Origin: Methylobacteriaceae bacterium | GTDB lineage: Bacteria > Pseudomonadota > Alphaproteobacteria > Rhizobiales > Beijerinckiaceae | Reading direction: 5' to 3' | Assembly (NCBI GenBank): GCA_020638135.1 | Contig: JACKJE010000011.1 | Coordinates: 45,026 to 109,025 of the forward strand | DNA length: 64,000 bases | Shown here: positions 1-8,907 of the stretch, piece by piece | How the letters are laid out: each line of letters begins with the position of its first letter | Position numbering within the stretch: the stretch's first letter is position 1 | Program-made: the position numbers and the translations under genes | Notes under the pieces: generated by a model | Databases searched by the model: none | What the model was told of the DNA's origin: nothing | What the model saw: only the letters and a program-made list of their open reading frames with translations

Positions 1-1
1 C

Positions 2-3000
2 CCGAATCTCGAAAGCGTCGCGCTCGTCGTCGCCTGGTTCGGCGACGATCTGCGCGCCGGCCAATGCACGATCGCGCCGCGCGTCGACAATGCCTTCAAG
101 ACCATTCCGGGCATTTTCAGCACGGACTGGTCGGTCGCGGGCCTCTCGCGCGCGAGCGCACGTCTCGTCACTCAGAATGATGGCGTCGCGGCCTACGGCG
201 GCACGCCGTCCGACGCCAGCGTCGTCGCCGCCGTCGCCGATCTCAGGGCGCGCGGCCTGTCGGTCGTTTTCTATCCCTTCGTGATGATGGATCTTGCGGC
301 CGACAATGCGCTCGCCGACCCCTGGACCGGAAGCGCGACGCAGCCCGGCTATCCCTGGCGCGGCCGCATCGTCTGCGATCCCGCGCCGGGCCGGCCCGCG
401 AGCGTCGATGCGACGCCGGCCGCCGCCGCGCAGGTCGCGTCCTTCTTCGGCTCGGCTTCGCCCGGCGCAAGCGAATGGTCCTATCGCCGCTTCATCCTGC
501 ATTGCGCCGATCTCTGTGCGCAGGCCGGCGGCGTCGACGCCTTTCTCGTCGGTTCCGAACTCGTCGCGCTGACGCGCGTGCGTTCTGCGTCTGGAATCTA
601 TCCGGCCGTGCAGGCGCTCGCGACGCTGGCGTCGGATGTGAAGTCTAGGCTCGGCGCCGCGACCAAAGTTTCATACGCCGCAGACTGGACCGAATATGGC
701 GCGCATGTGCTCGATGGCGGCGCGGAAGTACGCTTTCCGCTCGACGTCGTCTGGTCGTCTCCAGCTGTCGATTTCGTCGGGATCGACGCCTACTGGCCTC
801 TGTCCGACTGGCGCGACGGTTCGCATCTCGATGCGGCCGAGGCCGACGACATCTACGATCTCGCCTATCTCACGCGACGCATCGGCGCCGGCGAAGCCTA
901 TGACTGGTATTACGCCGACGATGCAGCGCGCAGGAACCAGATACGCACGCCGATCACGGACGGCGCCTATGGCAAGCCATGGATGTTTCGCCAGAAGGAT
1001 CTCGTCGGCTGGTGGTCGAACGCGCATGTCGAACGCGTCGGCGGCGTCGAATTGCCGGGCGCGACGAACTGGATCGCGCGTGGAAAACCGATCTGGCTGG
1101 TCGAGACCGGATGTCCTGCCGTCGATCGCGGCGCCAATGCGCCGAATGTCTTTCCCGACGTAAAGTCGAGCGAAAGCGGCCTGCCATATTTTTCACGCGG
1201 CTTCCGCGATGACCTGATGCAGGCGCGCTTCATCGAGGCGACGCTCGCGCGTTTCGATCCGGCCATGCCGGGCTTCGATCCCGCCTGCAATCCGCAATCG
1301 CCTGTTTATGGCGGGCGCATGGTGGAGGCCGCGCGCATTCACATCTGGGCCTGGGACGCGCGGCCGTTTCCCGCCTTTCCCGATGTCGGCCTGCTCTGGG
1401 CGGACGCGCCCAACTGGGAGACTGGCCACTGGCTCAACGGGCGCCTCGAAGGCGCGCCGCTGGATGCGCTGGTGAGCGAACTCGCCGCGCCCGCGATCGA
1501 CGACGCAGCCTCGGCGCCGCGCCCGGACGTGCGTGGTTTCGTCGACGGTTATGTGCTCGATCGCGCCATGTCGGCGCGCGCCGCGATCGAGCCGTTGGCC
1601 GGCGCCTTTGCTTTCGATCCGGTCGTCTCTGGTGGCGCAATCCGCTTTCTGCGGCGCGCGCGTGCGCCCTCAAGCGTGTTCAATGAAAATGATCTCGCGC
1701 CCGATCGCGAGGGCGCGCTCGTTCGCGTCACGCGCGCGCAGGAAAGCGAATTGCCGCACGAACTCGCCCTGACATTTGGCGACGCGGACAATGACTACGA
1801 AGTCGCCACCGTTCTGTCGCGTCGCATCGAGGGCTGGTCGCAACGGCGCAGCGAAAACGAAACCGCGGTCATGACGCATCGCGCGGCGGCGCAGCGCATC
1901 GCCGACATCTGGCTCGAAGACGCCTGGCGCGCGCGCGAAACCGTGGAATTTCGCCTCGCGCCGCAGGCCGCAGCCATCGAACCCGGCGACATCGTGTCCC
2001 TGCCCGGCGACAGTGGCGCGCGCGCCTGGCAGATCACGCGCATCACGGAAGGGGCCGTGCGCGAATGTTTCGCGCGCTCGGTCGATCCGACGATCTACGA
2101 CCGCGCGCCGCCGGCTTACACGCGTCGCAAGCGCAGCAAGCCGCGCGCGCCTGGCCCGCCCTATGTCGTCACGCTCGATCTGGCGATCGCGCGCAACCAG
2201 CCGACGACGACGCAATATATCGCCGCCTGCGCGGACCCATGGCCAGGCGCGCTGACCGTCTATCGCAACTACGGCTTCAGTCTCGATCCCTTGCTGACCC
2301 TGTCGGCGCCGGCGACCATCGGCGAAACGCTCGACGAACTCGGACCCGGTCCCGTCGGTCGCTTCGATCGCGGCGCGAACCTCACCATCAAACTGCACTC
2401 CGGCGCGCTTGCCGGCGTCGGCGATGCGTTGGCGCTCGATGGCCGCGCGACCATGGCGATCCGCGGCGCCGACGACGCCTGGGAAATCTTCGCCTTCGCG
2501 CATGCCGAACTCGTGGCGCGCGACACCTACAGATTGTCGCGGCTGCTGCGCGGCCTCGGCGGCGAGGAGGCGCTCGCCGCGCGAACCGTCGCGGCCGGCG
2601 CCACGGTCGTCCTGCTCGATCGCGCAGTTGTGCCGCTCGCCGCAGGTCTGTCGTCGGTCGGCGTGACGCTCGATCTGCGCGTCGGCCCGGCAATCAGCGG
2701 CGCGAGCGATGCGAACTACGTCTCCGTTCCGGCGACCGCGACCGACAAGGCGTTCCGGCCCTATGCGCCGGTGCGGCCGCAGGCGAGAGCGGCGCCGGCC
2801 GGAATCGAAATCTCCTTTCTGCGTCGCGGCCGCATCGACGCCGACGCCTGGGAGCCGATCGAGATTCCGCTCGGCGAGGATGTCGAAAGCTATCGCATCG
2901 AAATCGCGCGACCGTCCGGCGGGCCGCGCAAGATTGTGAGCGCGTCGCCGTCGGTTCTCTACGCTACAGCCGACATCAACGCCGATTTCGGGTCGCAACC

Positions 3001-3085
3001 CGCAGCGCTCGATCTGACCATACGGCAGGTCAGCGCGTCGGTAGGTCCCGGCTTTCCGCTCGTCGCCCACGTTCCCGTTCAGTGA
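2..3085 (+). CDS. GTA host specificity / phage tail tip protein (5' partial)
   Basis: The reading frame is open from the first bases of the window, so the true start lies upstream and about 1,028 codons are visible. The segment containing YPFVMMD, followed by a barrel-like region with WTEYG, GIDAYWPL and WLVETGCPA, matches the glycosidase-like TIM-barrel domain of GTA orfg15 / 'host specificity protein'. The remainder, with the EPGDIVSLPGD stretch, resembles the phage tail tip/baseplate domain of the same family. Family members are about 1,200-1,300 residues and are the last large structural gene of RcGTA-type clusters, acting at the tail tip in contact with the host envelope. The next gene starts seven bases after the stop, which fits a continuing tail operon. 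No internal frameshift is seen in this gene, unlike those just downstream. A resident prophage instead of a GTA cannot be excluded without the upstream capsid genes. Confidence 0.9.
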   Translation, partial: PNLESVALVVAWFGDDLRAGQCTIAPRVDNAFKTIPGIFSTDWSVAGLSRASARLVTQNDGVAAYGGTPSDASVVAAVADLRARGLSVVFYPFVMMDLAADNALADPWTGSATQPGYPWRGRIVCDPAPGRPASVDATPAAAAQVASFFGSASPGASEWSYRRFILHCADLCAQAGGVDAFLVGSELVALTRVRSASGIYPAVQALATLASDVKSRLGAATKVSYAADWTEYGAHVLDGGAEVRFPLDVVWSSPAVDFVGIDAYWPLSDWRDGSHLDAAEADDIYDLAYLTRRIGAGEAYDWYYADDAARRNQIRTPITDGAYGKPWMFRQKDLVGWWSNAHVERVGGVELPGATNWIARGKPIWLVETGCPAVDRGANAPNVFPDVKSSESGLPYFSRGFRDDLMQARFIEATLARFDPAMPGFDPACNPQSPVYGGRMVEAARIHIWAWDARPFPAFPDVGLLWADAPNWETGHWLNGRLEGAPLDALVSELAAPAIDDAASAPRPDVRGFVDGYVLDRAMSARAAIEPLAGAFAFDPVVSGGAIRFLRRARAPSSVFNENDLAPDREGALVRVTRAQESELPHELALTFGDADNDYEVATVLSRRIEGWSQRRSENETAVMTHRAAAQRIADIWLEDAWRARETVEFRLAPQAAAIEPGDIVSLPGDSGARAWQITRITEGAVRECFARSVDPTIYDRAPPAYTRRKRSKPRAPGPPYVVTLDLAIARNQPTTTQYIAACADPWPGALTVYRNYGFSLDPLLTLSAPATIGETLDELGPGPVGRFDRGANLTIKLHSGALAGVGDALALDGRATMAIRGADDAWEIFAFAHAELVARDTYRLSRLLRGLGGEEALAARTVAAGATVVLLDRAVVPLAAGLSSVGVTLDLRVGPAISGASDANYVSVPATATDKAFRPYAPVRPQARAAPAGIEISFLRRGRIDADAWEPIEIPLGEDVESYRIEIARPSGGPRKIVSASPSVLYATADINADFGSQPAALDLTIRQVSASVGPGFPLVAHVPVQ

Positions 3086-3091
3086 GGCATC

Positions 3092-4222
3092 ATGTCCAAC
3101 AGCACCAGGCTCGCGCTGCCCTATATCGATGCGGCGCAATTGCAGAAGCACGTCACGCATAACGAGGCGCTGGTCGCGCTCGATGCGCTCGTCCAATTGT
3201 CGGTCAAGGCGCGCAACCAGATTGCGCCGCCCGCGGCGCCCGCCGAAGGCGACCGCTATCTCGTCGGCGCGAATGCGACGGGCGCATTCGTGGGACATGA
3301 CGGCGCGATCGCCGCCTTCGACGACGGCGGCTGGGCCTTCCTTGCGCCGCGCGCCGGCTGGCGCGTCTATGTCGAGACCGAGAAGATCCTGCTGCTGCAT
3401 GACGGTGCGGCCTGGAGCGACTTCGGCCTGACGGTGAAAGAGCTGCAGAACCTGTCGCTGCTCGGCGTCGGCGCGACCGCGGATACGGCCAATCCGATTT
3501 CGGCCAGGGTCAACGCTGCGCTGTTCGCGGCGAAATCGCCCGCCGACGGCGGCAGCGGCGACCTGCGCTTCACGCTCAACAAGAGCGCCAGCGCCAATAC
3601 GGTTTCGCAGCTCTACCAGTCCAATTGGTCCGGACGCGCCGAGACCGGCCTGACCGGCGACGATCATTTCCACATCAAGGTGTCGGCCGATGGCGCGAGC
3701 TGGAAAGAGGCGATCAATATCGATCCGGCGACCGGATGGCTCGGCCTCGGCGTCGCCGCGCCGCAGGCTCTGCTCCACGCCTATACGAGCACGCCCGGGC
3801 AAGTCGGCCTCAAGTTCACCGGCGCGGGCTATGTCGGCGGCGCGGACGAGGCGAACGGCCCCGTGTTCATGTCGGTCTACAACGCGCCCGGCAACAAGCA
3901 GATATTTCTCGGCGAGTCCGAGAGCGGCGCGGGTTTGCGCGTCATCGGTTCCTACATCGACACCTTCAACTATATGACGTCGGCGATCGGCGATTTGACG
4001 GTCGGCGGCGCCAGTTCGACGACAGGTTTCCTGGGCGCCGTCGCAGTCGCCAAAACCATGACCACCGGCGCCTATACGGTCGCGACCCTGCCGAGCGGCG
4101 CGACGGGCATGCGCGCTTTCGTGAGCGATGCGCTCAATCCCGTATTCGGCGCCGCCGTCACGGGCGGCGGAAGCGTTGGCGCGCCCGTCTACTACGCCAA
4201 CGGCTCCTGGAAGGTCGGCTGA
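3092..4222 (+). CDS. DUF2793 domain-containing phage/GTA tail protein
   Basis: This 376-residue protein starts with the DUF2793 pattern: TRLALPYIDAAQLQKHVTHN near the N-terminus, followed by a short beta-rich module containing YLVGANATGAF, GWRVYVETE and LLLHDG. The C-terminal two thirds are Gly/Ala/Thr-rich, with phrases such as FHIKVSADG and WLGLGVAAP that recall the C-terminal repeat region of phage tail-fibre proteins. DUF2793 proteins lie directly after the host-specificity gene in many alphaproteobacterial GTA clusters and are thought to be fibre or receptor-binding components; the exact role is not established. ATG 3092 follows the upstream stop by six bases, so translation is probably coupled. 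The frame is intact. Confidence 0.88.
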   Translation: MSNSTRLALPYIDAAQLQKHVTHNEALVALDALVQLSVKARNQIAPPAAPAEGDRYLVGANATGAFVGHDGAIAAFDDGGWAFLAPRAGWRVYVETEKILLLHDGAAWSDFGLTVKELQNLSLLGVGATADTANPISARVNAALFAAKSPADGGSGDLRFTLNKSASANTVSQLYQSNWSGRAETGLTGDDHFHIKVSADGASWKEAINIDPATGWLGLGVAAPQALLHAYTSTPGQVGLKFTGAGYVGGADEANGPVFMSVYNAPGNKQIFLGESESGAGLRVIGSYIDTFNYMTSAIGDLTVGGASSTTGFLGAVAVAKTMTTGAYTVATLPSGATGMRAFVSDALNPVFGAAVTGGGSVGAPVYYANGSWKVG

Positions 4223-4304
4223 GCCGCCGTTCCATTCATTCCCGCACGCCTTCGCGCCCGCGCATCGCCGCGCGACGACCTGTGTTGCTTCTGGAGAACG
4301 TCCC

Positions 4305-4887
4305 ATGACCATGTCGATGTCGGCCGCGGGCCGGCGGCGTATCGTCGAACCGAGCGAAGGCCTGCGTCTCAATGCCTATCGCGATTGCGTCGGCGTCTGG
4401 ACGATCGGCTACGGCGGCCACACCGCGCGCGGCGCGGCGCGCCGCGCGTTTCGCCCGGCATGAAGATCACCGAGGCCGAGGCGGACGAAATCCTGTCGCG
4501 CGACCTTCGCGTGTTCGAGCGCGGCGTCGCCGGCGCGCTCGCGCAGGGCGAAGGGCGAGGTCCTGCAGCGCGAATTCGACGCGCTCGTCGATCTCGCCTT
4601 CAACATCGGTCTCGGCGCCTTTCGTTCGTCGTCGCTGCTGCGCGCCTATCTCGCCGGCGACAAGGCGAAGGCGGCGGAAAAATTTCTCGACTGACGAAGG
4701 CCGGCGGCCGTGTCGTGCCAGGCTCGTCGCGCGTCGCAAGCGCGACCGCGCCTGGTTCCTCACCGGCCGCCTGCCGGGCGAACGCCTCGCGGATCGCACG
4801 GCGGCCGGCGAGCCCGCGCATTTCATCGACGCGCCGGACGCAGCGCGCGCGCGTCTCGTCAATCTCGTGCAACCTGAAGGAACGGAT
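4305..4887 (+). pseudogene. GH24 phage-type lysozyme (endolysin), multiply frameshifted
   Basis: Pieces of one GH24 lysozyme are spread over three frames in the correct order: SEGLRLNAYRDCVGVWTIGYG (with the catalytic Glu of the EGxR motif), then MKITEAEADEILSRDL, then EFDALVDLAFNIGLGAF, then KAGGRVVPG, then LVARRKRDRAWFLTG. Such enzymes hydrolyse the MurNAc-GlcNAc bond of peptidoglycan and are usually about 150-180 residues. At least four indels (near 4,440, 4,550, 4,690 and 4,720) are needed to restore one frame. ATG 4305 is preceded by GGAG at a good distance. Every domain block is conserved, so sequencing error is more likely than decay. The 3' limit is uncertain because no stop appears in the last frame before the holin-like segment. 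Confidence 0.78.
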
Positions 4888-5092
4888 CTCGCGAAAGGCT
4901 ATCGCACCATTCTCGTCGGCCTCGTTCTCGCGATCGGGCCTGCCGCCCTGCAATTTCTCGGCGCCGTCGACTGGAGCGGCCTGATCGGGCCGACCGGCGC
5001 CTTCTTCGTCTCGGGCGTCGTCGCAATCCTCATGCGCTTCTTCACGACGACGCCCGGTGGGAAAGCCCGACGCGACGCGCGCCGACGCCGTG
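4888..5092 (+). pseudogene. small holin-like membrane protein (GTA/phage), frameshifted
   Basis: One frame encodes KGYRTILVGLVLAIGPAAL, a second hydrophobic segment around GLIGPTGAFFVSGVVAILM, and then RFFTTTP. This two-helix layout ending in a 'TTTPVGK'-like tail is typical of small phage/GTA holin-type proteins found next to lysozyme genes. Removing one G near 5,056 gives TTPVGKPD and joins the downstream frame. No ATG precedes the first hydrophobic residues in frame. Adding one base near 4,887 would create ATG-CTC-GCG-AAA after a GAAGGAA ribosome site, so the start may have been lost to a one-base deletion. Limits are therefore approximate. Holins open the inner membrane so that the lysozyme reaches the wall, but the assignment rests on size, topology and position only. 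Confidence 0.6.
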
Positions 5093-5392
5093 ACGCTCTC
5101 GCCAGTCGCGCAATCCTTGCGCATCGAGGCAGCCGTCGCGCTCGCGCGCGCGACGACGGGCCGCGCTTCCTCGCTGCGCTCAAGGCGCACGACTGGAAGG
5201 GCGGCGGCGAAACAGGCGGTGCTCGCTGAGCTCGAACTCGCCGCGGCAGCCGGCGTGAGCGGCGCGGCGATCGCGCTGCGCCTCGCCCCGCTCGCCGAAA
5301 TCCTCAGCCTTCGCCCGGCCGATCCCGCTTCGCCCGCCATGACCAGGGCGTCAGGCGGCGACGACGGCGTCAACATTTCCACAGGAGCCTGA
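5090..5392 (+). pseudogene. small GTA-associated protein of unknown function, frameshifted
   Basis: A coding stretch of about 100 codons can be followed from GTG 5090 (LSPVAQSLRIEAAVALARA) through a one-frame excursion carrying FLAALKAHDWK and back to a frame with KQAVLAELELAAAAGVSG and LAPLAEILSL, ending at TGA 5390-5392. It is Ala/Leu-rich and probably helical, with no recognised domain. It sits between the holin-like gene and the lipoprotein gene, whose ribosome site overlaps its stop, so it is likely part of the same lysis operon. Two indels are needed for an unbroken frame. I do not recognise the family. Confidence 0.45.
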
Positions 5393-5394
5393 CC

Positions 5395-5702
5395 ATGAAA
5401 AAAACTGACCGCGCTGGCGCTCGCGCTGGCGCTCGCTCGCCGGCTGCGCCCAGACGCAGCAGGCGGCCGACTGGCTTGCCTCCGACAAGGCGCAGAAGGC
5501 GGCGGCCAATCTCAAGACCATCGCCGCGGCCATCGATTGCGGCCTCGTCGTCTCCGGCGCGGCGCTGTCGAAGGAAATCGCCGGGATCGTGGAGGCAGGG
5601 CAGGCCGCGATCGACCGGACCGGCAAGGTCTACGCTGTCTCGGCGGCGATATGCGAGGCGCTGGGCGGGATGCGCGGGGCAGGGGCGCCCGGCGCGCGAT
5701 GA
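5395..5702 (+). pseudogene. small lipoprotein of the GTA lysis module, frameshifted
   Basis: After AGGAG the gene starts ATG-AAA-AAA. Removing one A from the run of seven, and one base near 5,440, gives an N-terminus MKKLTALALALAL followed by the lipobox LAGC, then a helical body (DWLASDKAQKAAANLKTIAA, CGLVVSGAALSKEIAGIVEA) and a stop at 5700-5702, about 100 residues in all. This is a clear lipoprotein signal peptide hidden by two indels, the first in a poly-A run. Position after lysozyme and holin suggests a spanin-like or accessory lysis role, which is inference only; no family was recognised. Confidence 0.6.
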
Positions 5703-5769
5703 TTGTGAACCCGGCGCTTTTGCGTCACCATTCAGGCGTCATTCATCCCGCCCGCGACAGATTGGCGAC

Positions 5770-6162
5770 ATGCGTTATCTCGGCATCCCGCTTCTGGTCC
5801 TGGCGATGTCCGCCGCCGGCGGAGCCGCCGCGCCAGGACGACAACCGGCCAGTGCCCGGAGCGCGCGTTCTGTTTCAGCGCGCCTGAGACGCGCGAAAAG
5901 ATTCTCGCCAATGGCGCTCGCCGACCCCTTCGCTCTCCTGCGCGCGCAGGCGGCCGAGCAGCGCGCCGAGGCGATTGCCGTCAAGCTGTGCCGCCAGGGC
6001 GACGTCTATGTCTACGAAATCGACCTGTTGCGCCGCGACGGCCGGCTGATACATAGCCGTGTCGACGCCCGCTCTGGCCGCCTCACGGCCCAGCAGGGGC
6101 CGCAGGTAGAGCAGGGAGGGCGCGCGTGCGGCTGCTGGTCGTCGAGGACGATAAGGATCTGA
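5770..6162 (+). pseudogene. periplasmic PepSY-like protein upstream of a PhoP/PhoQ-type pair, frameshifted
   Basis: ATG 5770 begins a signal peptide (RYLGIPLLVLAMSAAGG). After two indels near 5,888 and 5,922, the frame carries ETREKILANG and then FALLRAQAAEQRAEAIAVKL, GDVYVYEIDLLRRDGRL and SRVDARSGRL. That ending is the strand-turn pattern of a PepSY domain, in which a basic or charged head is followed by YE(I/V)xLLxxDGR and D(A/P)xSG. The gene lies immediately before the response regulator and kinase. In rhizobia a small periplasmic protein (FeuN) sits ahead of FeuP/FeuQ and restrains the kinase; the same job here is plausible from position but unproven. The 3' end overlaps the regulator start and is uncertain. 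Confidence 0.6.
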
Positions 6163-6822
6163 ACCGCCAGCTCGTGCAGGCGCTGGGCCGCGCCGGCTAT
6201 ACGCCGTGGACCACGCCTTTGACGGCGAGGAGGGCAGTTTCTCGGCGAGACCGAGCCCTATGACGCCGTCGTGCTCGACATCGGCCTGCCCAAGGTCGAT
6301 GGCGTCAGCGTGCTGGAGGCCTGGCGCAAGGCCGGCCGCACCATGCCGGTGCTGATTCTGACCGCCCGTGACGGCTGGAGCGAGAAGGTGCGCGGCTTCG
6401 ACGCCGGCGCCGACGATTACGTCACCAAGCCCTTCCATCTCGAGGAAGTGCTGGCGCGCCTGCGCGCGCTGACCCGCCGCGCCACCGGCCATGCGAGCGC
6501 CGAACTCGTCTGCGGGCCGGTTCGCCTCGACACCAAGGCCGGGCGCGTCCATGTCGACGGCGCCCCGATCAAGCTCACCTCGCACGAATACCGGCTGCTC
6601 GCCTATCTCATGCACCATACCGGCCGCGTCGTCTCGCGCTCGGAGATCGTCGAGCATCTCTACGATCAGGATTTCGACCGCGACTCCAACACGGTCGAGG
6701 TTTTCGTCGGCCGCCTGCGCAAGAAACTCGGCGCCGAGATCATCCAGACCGTGCGCGGCCTCGGCTATCTCGTCGCGCCGCCCGAGGGCCAGGCCGGCGC
6801 GTCCGGCCCTGCCACGCGATAA
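6126..6822 (+). pseudogene. OmpR/PhoB-family response regulator (PhoP/FeuP-like), frameshift in receiver domain
   Basis: GTG 6126 starts MRLLVVEDDKDLNRQLVQAL with the acidic pocket pair. After at least two indels between about 6,205 and 6,245, the frame resumes at YDAVVLDIGLPKVDG, which contains the phospho-acceptor Asp, then LILTARDGWSEKV and the conserved Lys in YVTKPF. A winged-helix Trans_reg_C domain follows (TSHEYRLLAYLM, VEVFVGRLRKKLG, IQTVRGLGYLV). Its stop TAA overlaps the kinase ATG by one base, so the pair is translationally coupled. Closest by layout to the FeuP/PhoP regulators that control envelope functions in rhizobia. The uninterrupted part is 6271-6822. Confidence 0.8.
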
Positions 6823-8204
6823 TGCGGACATCGCTCGTCGCGCCGCGCTCCATCGCCCGTCGCCTGTTTCTCGCGGCCGCCGCGTGGATCGTCATCATTC
6901 TCGGCGTCGCCGGCGTTCTGCTGACGGCCTATTACCGCCGCACCGCGGAAGCGGGTTTCGACCAGCGCCTCAACGTCTATCTGCGCGCGCTGGTCGCCGA
7001 TGTCGCCAGCTCCGGCGACGACCAGCGCACCGATCCCGGCGAACTCGGCGACCCCCAGTTCGATCTCGTGCAGTCCGGCTGGTACTGGCAGATCACGCGG
7101 CTCGACAGCGAGAAGCCGCAGATCCGCGCCTCGCGCTCGCTGTTCGCCGCGCGCCTGCCGAAACTCGCCGAAAGCGGCGTGCCGGCAGGCTTGGGCGGCG
7201 CGCGCGCGGGCTATGGCGCAGGGCCGGACGGGCGCGCGCTGCGCATCGTCGAGCGCCAGATTTCGGTCGGCGACGCCGGCCTCTATCTCATCCAGGTCGC
7301 CGCCACGACCGAGGACCTCGAGGCGCAGATCAACCGGTTCGAGGTTTCGCTCGCGGTCGCCTTCGTGCTTTTGGCGGCGGGCCTGCTGGCCACCACCGCC
7401 TTTCAGGTCTCTTTCGGCCTGCGCCCGCTGCGCCGGCTCGAATCGGCGGTCGCCGACATCAGGCGCGGCGCGGCCGACCGTATCGAGGGCGACTATCCCA
7501 GCGAAATCGCCCCGCTCGCCGACGAACTGAACCTGCTGGTTTCCGCCAATCGCGAGGTCGTCGAGCGCGCCCGCACCCAGGTCGGCAATCTCGCCCATGC
7601 GCTGAAGACGCCGCTCAGCGTGCTCATTAACGAGGCGGGCGGTTCCGACGATCCGCTCGCCGGCAAGGTCCGCGAGCAGACGGCGCTCATGCGCGATCAG
7701 GTGTCCTTCTATCTCGACCGCGCCCGCGCCGCCGCCCGCGCCGGCGCCATTGGCGCGACGACCGAGGTCGGCCCCGCGCTCGAGGCGCTCGCCCGCACCT
7801 TCCGCAAGATTTATCGCGACCGCGAGATCGTCTTCCCTGCCGCCAAGCCCGACTTGCGATTCTTGGGCGAGCGGCAGGATTTCGACGATCTCGTCGGCAA
7901 TCTCCTCGACAACGCCTGCAAATGGGCAAGTTCGAAGGTCGAGCTGTCGCTCGGGCTCGAACCGGCCGCCGCCGGCCGCTCGCGGCTGGTCGTCGCCATC
8001 GACGATGACGGGCCGGGCCTGCCGCCCCGGACATGCGCGCCGAAGCCATGCGCCGCGGCCGCCGGCTCGACGAGACCAAGCCCGGCTCCGGCCTCCGGCC
8101 TGTCGATCGTCGCCGATCTCTCCGGCGCCTACGGCGGCGCGCTGGCGCTGGAAGAAAGCCCGCTCGGCGGTCTTCGCGCGGTTTTGCGGCTGCCGGCGGC
8201 GTGA
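6822..8204 (+). CDS. sensor histidine kinase (PhoQ/FeuQ-like), local compensated frameshift
   Basis: A 460-codon frame encodes an N-terminal membrane helix (about residues 12-36), a periplasmic sensor region, a second helix (about 180-202), HAMP, a HisKA box NLAHALKTPLSVL with the phosphorylated His near residue 259, and a HATPase domain with the N box DNACKWA and the DDDGPGLP box. Between about 8,025 and 8,092 the frame is wrong: a neighbouring frame reads MRAEAMRRGRRLDETKPGSG, and one extra base in the CC before GGCCTG restores the GLGLSIV box. Two compensating indels therefore hide an otherwise normal G box. The start overlaps the regulator stop. It is the partner of the upstream regulator and likely senses envelope conditions. 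Confidence 0.85.
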   Translation: MRTSLVAPRSIARRLFLAAAAWIVIILGVAGVLLTAYYRRTAEAGFDQRLNVYLRALVADVASSGDDQRTDPGELGDPQFDLVQSGWYWQITRLDSEKPQIRASRSLFAARLPKLAESGVPAGLGGARAGYGAGPDGRALRIVERQISVGDAGLYLIQVAATTEDLEAQINRFEVSLAVAFVLLAAGLLATTAFQVSFGLRPLRRLESAVADIRRGAADRIEGDYPSEIAPLADELNLLVSANREVVERARTQVGNLAHALKTPLSVLINEAGGSDDPLAGKVREQTALMRDQVSFYLDRARAAARAGAIGATTEVGPALEALARTFRKIYRDREIVFPAAKPDLRFLGERQDFDDLVGNLLDNACKWASSKVELSLGLEPAAAGRSRLVVAIDDDGPGLPPRTCAPKPCAAAAGSTRPSPAPASGLSIVADLSGAYGGALALEESPLGGLRAVLRLPAA

Positions 8205-8284
8205 CGCCAGACTTTCGCCCGATTTTCTGCTATTGATGCGCCCGCCGCGCCGAAGTCCTGCTCCGGCCGAAGGAGATTTCGCAC

Positions 8285-8756
8285 GTGAAAGTTCTGAACC
8301 TGGCTTGTATCGGCCTCGTCGGCCTGTCGCCCTGTCCGGCTGCGCTCGACCTCCGGCCCCGCATGAGGCGGGCGGCACGGTCGTCGGCGCAGGCGCTGGC
8401 GCGATCGCCGGCGGCATTATCGGCGGCGCGCTCGGCGGTTCGCGCGGCACGGTCGTCGGCGCGGTGACGGGCGCGGCGCTCGGCGGCCTGACCGGCAACG
8501 CCATCGGCCGCGATCTCGACGAGCAGGATCGCATCGCCGCGATGGAAGCGCAGGACATGCGGCGTTCGAGTCCGGTCAGCGCCGCCCCTGGCGCGGCCAG
8601 CGCGCTTACGGCTACATCGACCCCGGCGCCGAATTCGACGACACCCGCGGCCATTGCCGGACCTACACGCACCGCATCTACATCGACGGCCGCCCGCGCG
8701 CCGCCGAAGGCGTGGCCTGCCGCGGCCCGGACGGCGCATGGCGGATCGTCGGCTGA
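8285..8756 (+). pseudogene. 17 kDa surface antigen-like glycine-zipper lipoprotein, frameshifted
   Basis: GTG 8285 follows AGGAG by nine bases. The product reads MKVLNLACIGLVGLS, then after an indel near 8,330 the lipobox LSGC. A glycine-zipper stretch follows (GAIAGGIIGGALGG, GAVTGAALGGLTGNAIG) and then RDLDEQDRIAAMEAQ. A second indel near 8,560 moves to the frame containing WRGQRAYGYIDP, HCRTYTHRIYIDG and ACRGPDGAWRIVG, ending at TGA 8754-8756. This is the layout of the RT0821/Lpp0805-type surface antigen family, an outer-membrane lipoprotein of unknown exact function. A strong terminator follows. In related rhizobia this slot between the sensor kinase and ccmE normally holds ccmI. Confidence 0.72.
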
Positions 8757-8777
8757 GCATCCGGCGCTCGATGATCT

Positions 8778-8804
8778 AGGCCGCTGCGCGCAGCGGCCTT
8801 TTTC
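8778..8804 (+). terminator. Rho-independent terminator after the surface-antigen gene
   Basis: A perfect 9-bp stem AGGCCGCTG / CAGCGGCCT with a CGCG loop is followed by a run of five T and a C. It lies 22 bases after the lipoprotein stop and separates that operon from ccmE. Confidence 0.88.
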
Positions 8805-8907
8805 ATGAAGCCTGCTGAGACAATTCGCCCATTTGCGCGGCGGCCGGGGCGGTATAGACCTGCGCAACGCCCGGCCACATATATAGCCAGAACGCATCGA
8901 ACCGATC

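Noticed and set aside
1670..4372. 900-codon open frame on the minus strand
   Set aside because: It lies antisense to the GTA tail genes, is extremely rich in Arg, Ala, Gly and Asp with no domain, and is explained by the high GC content and codon bias of the real genes.
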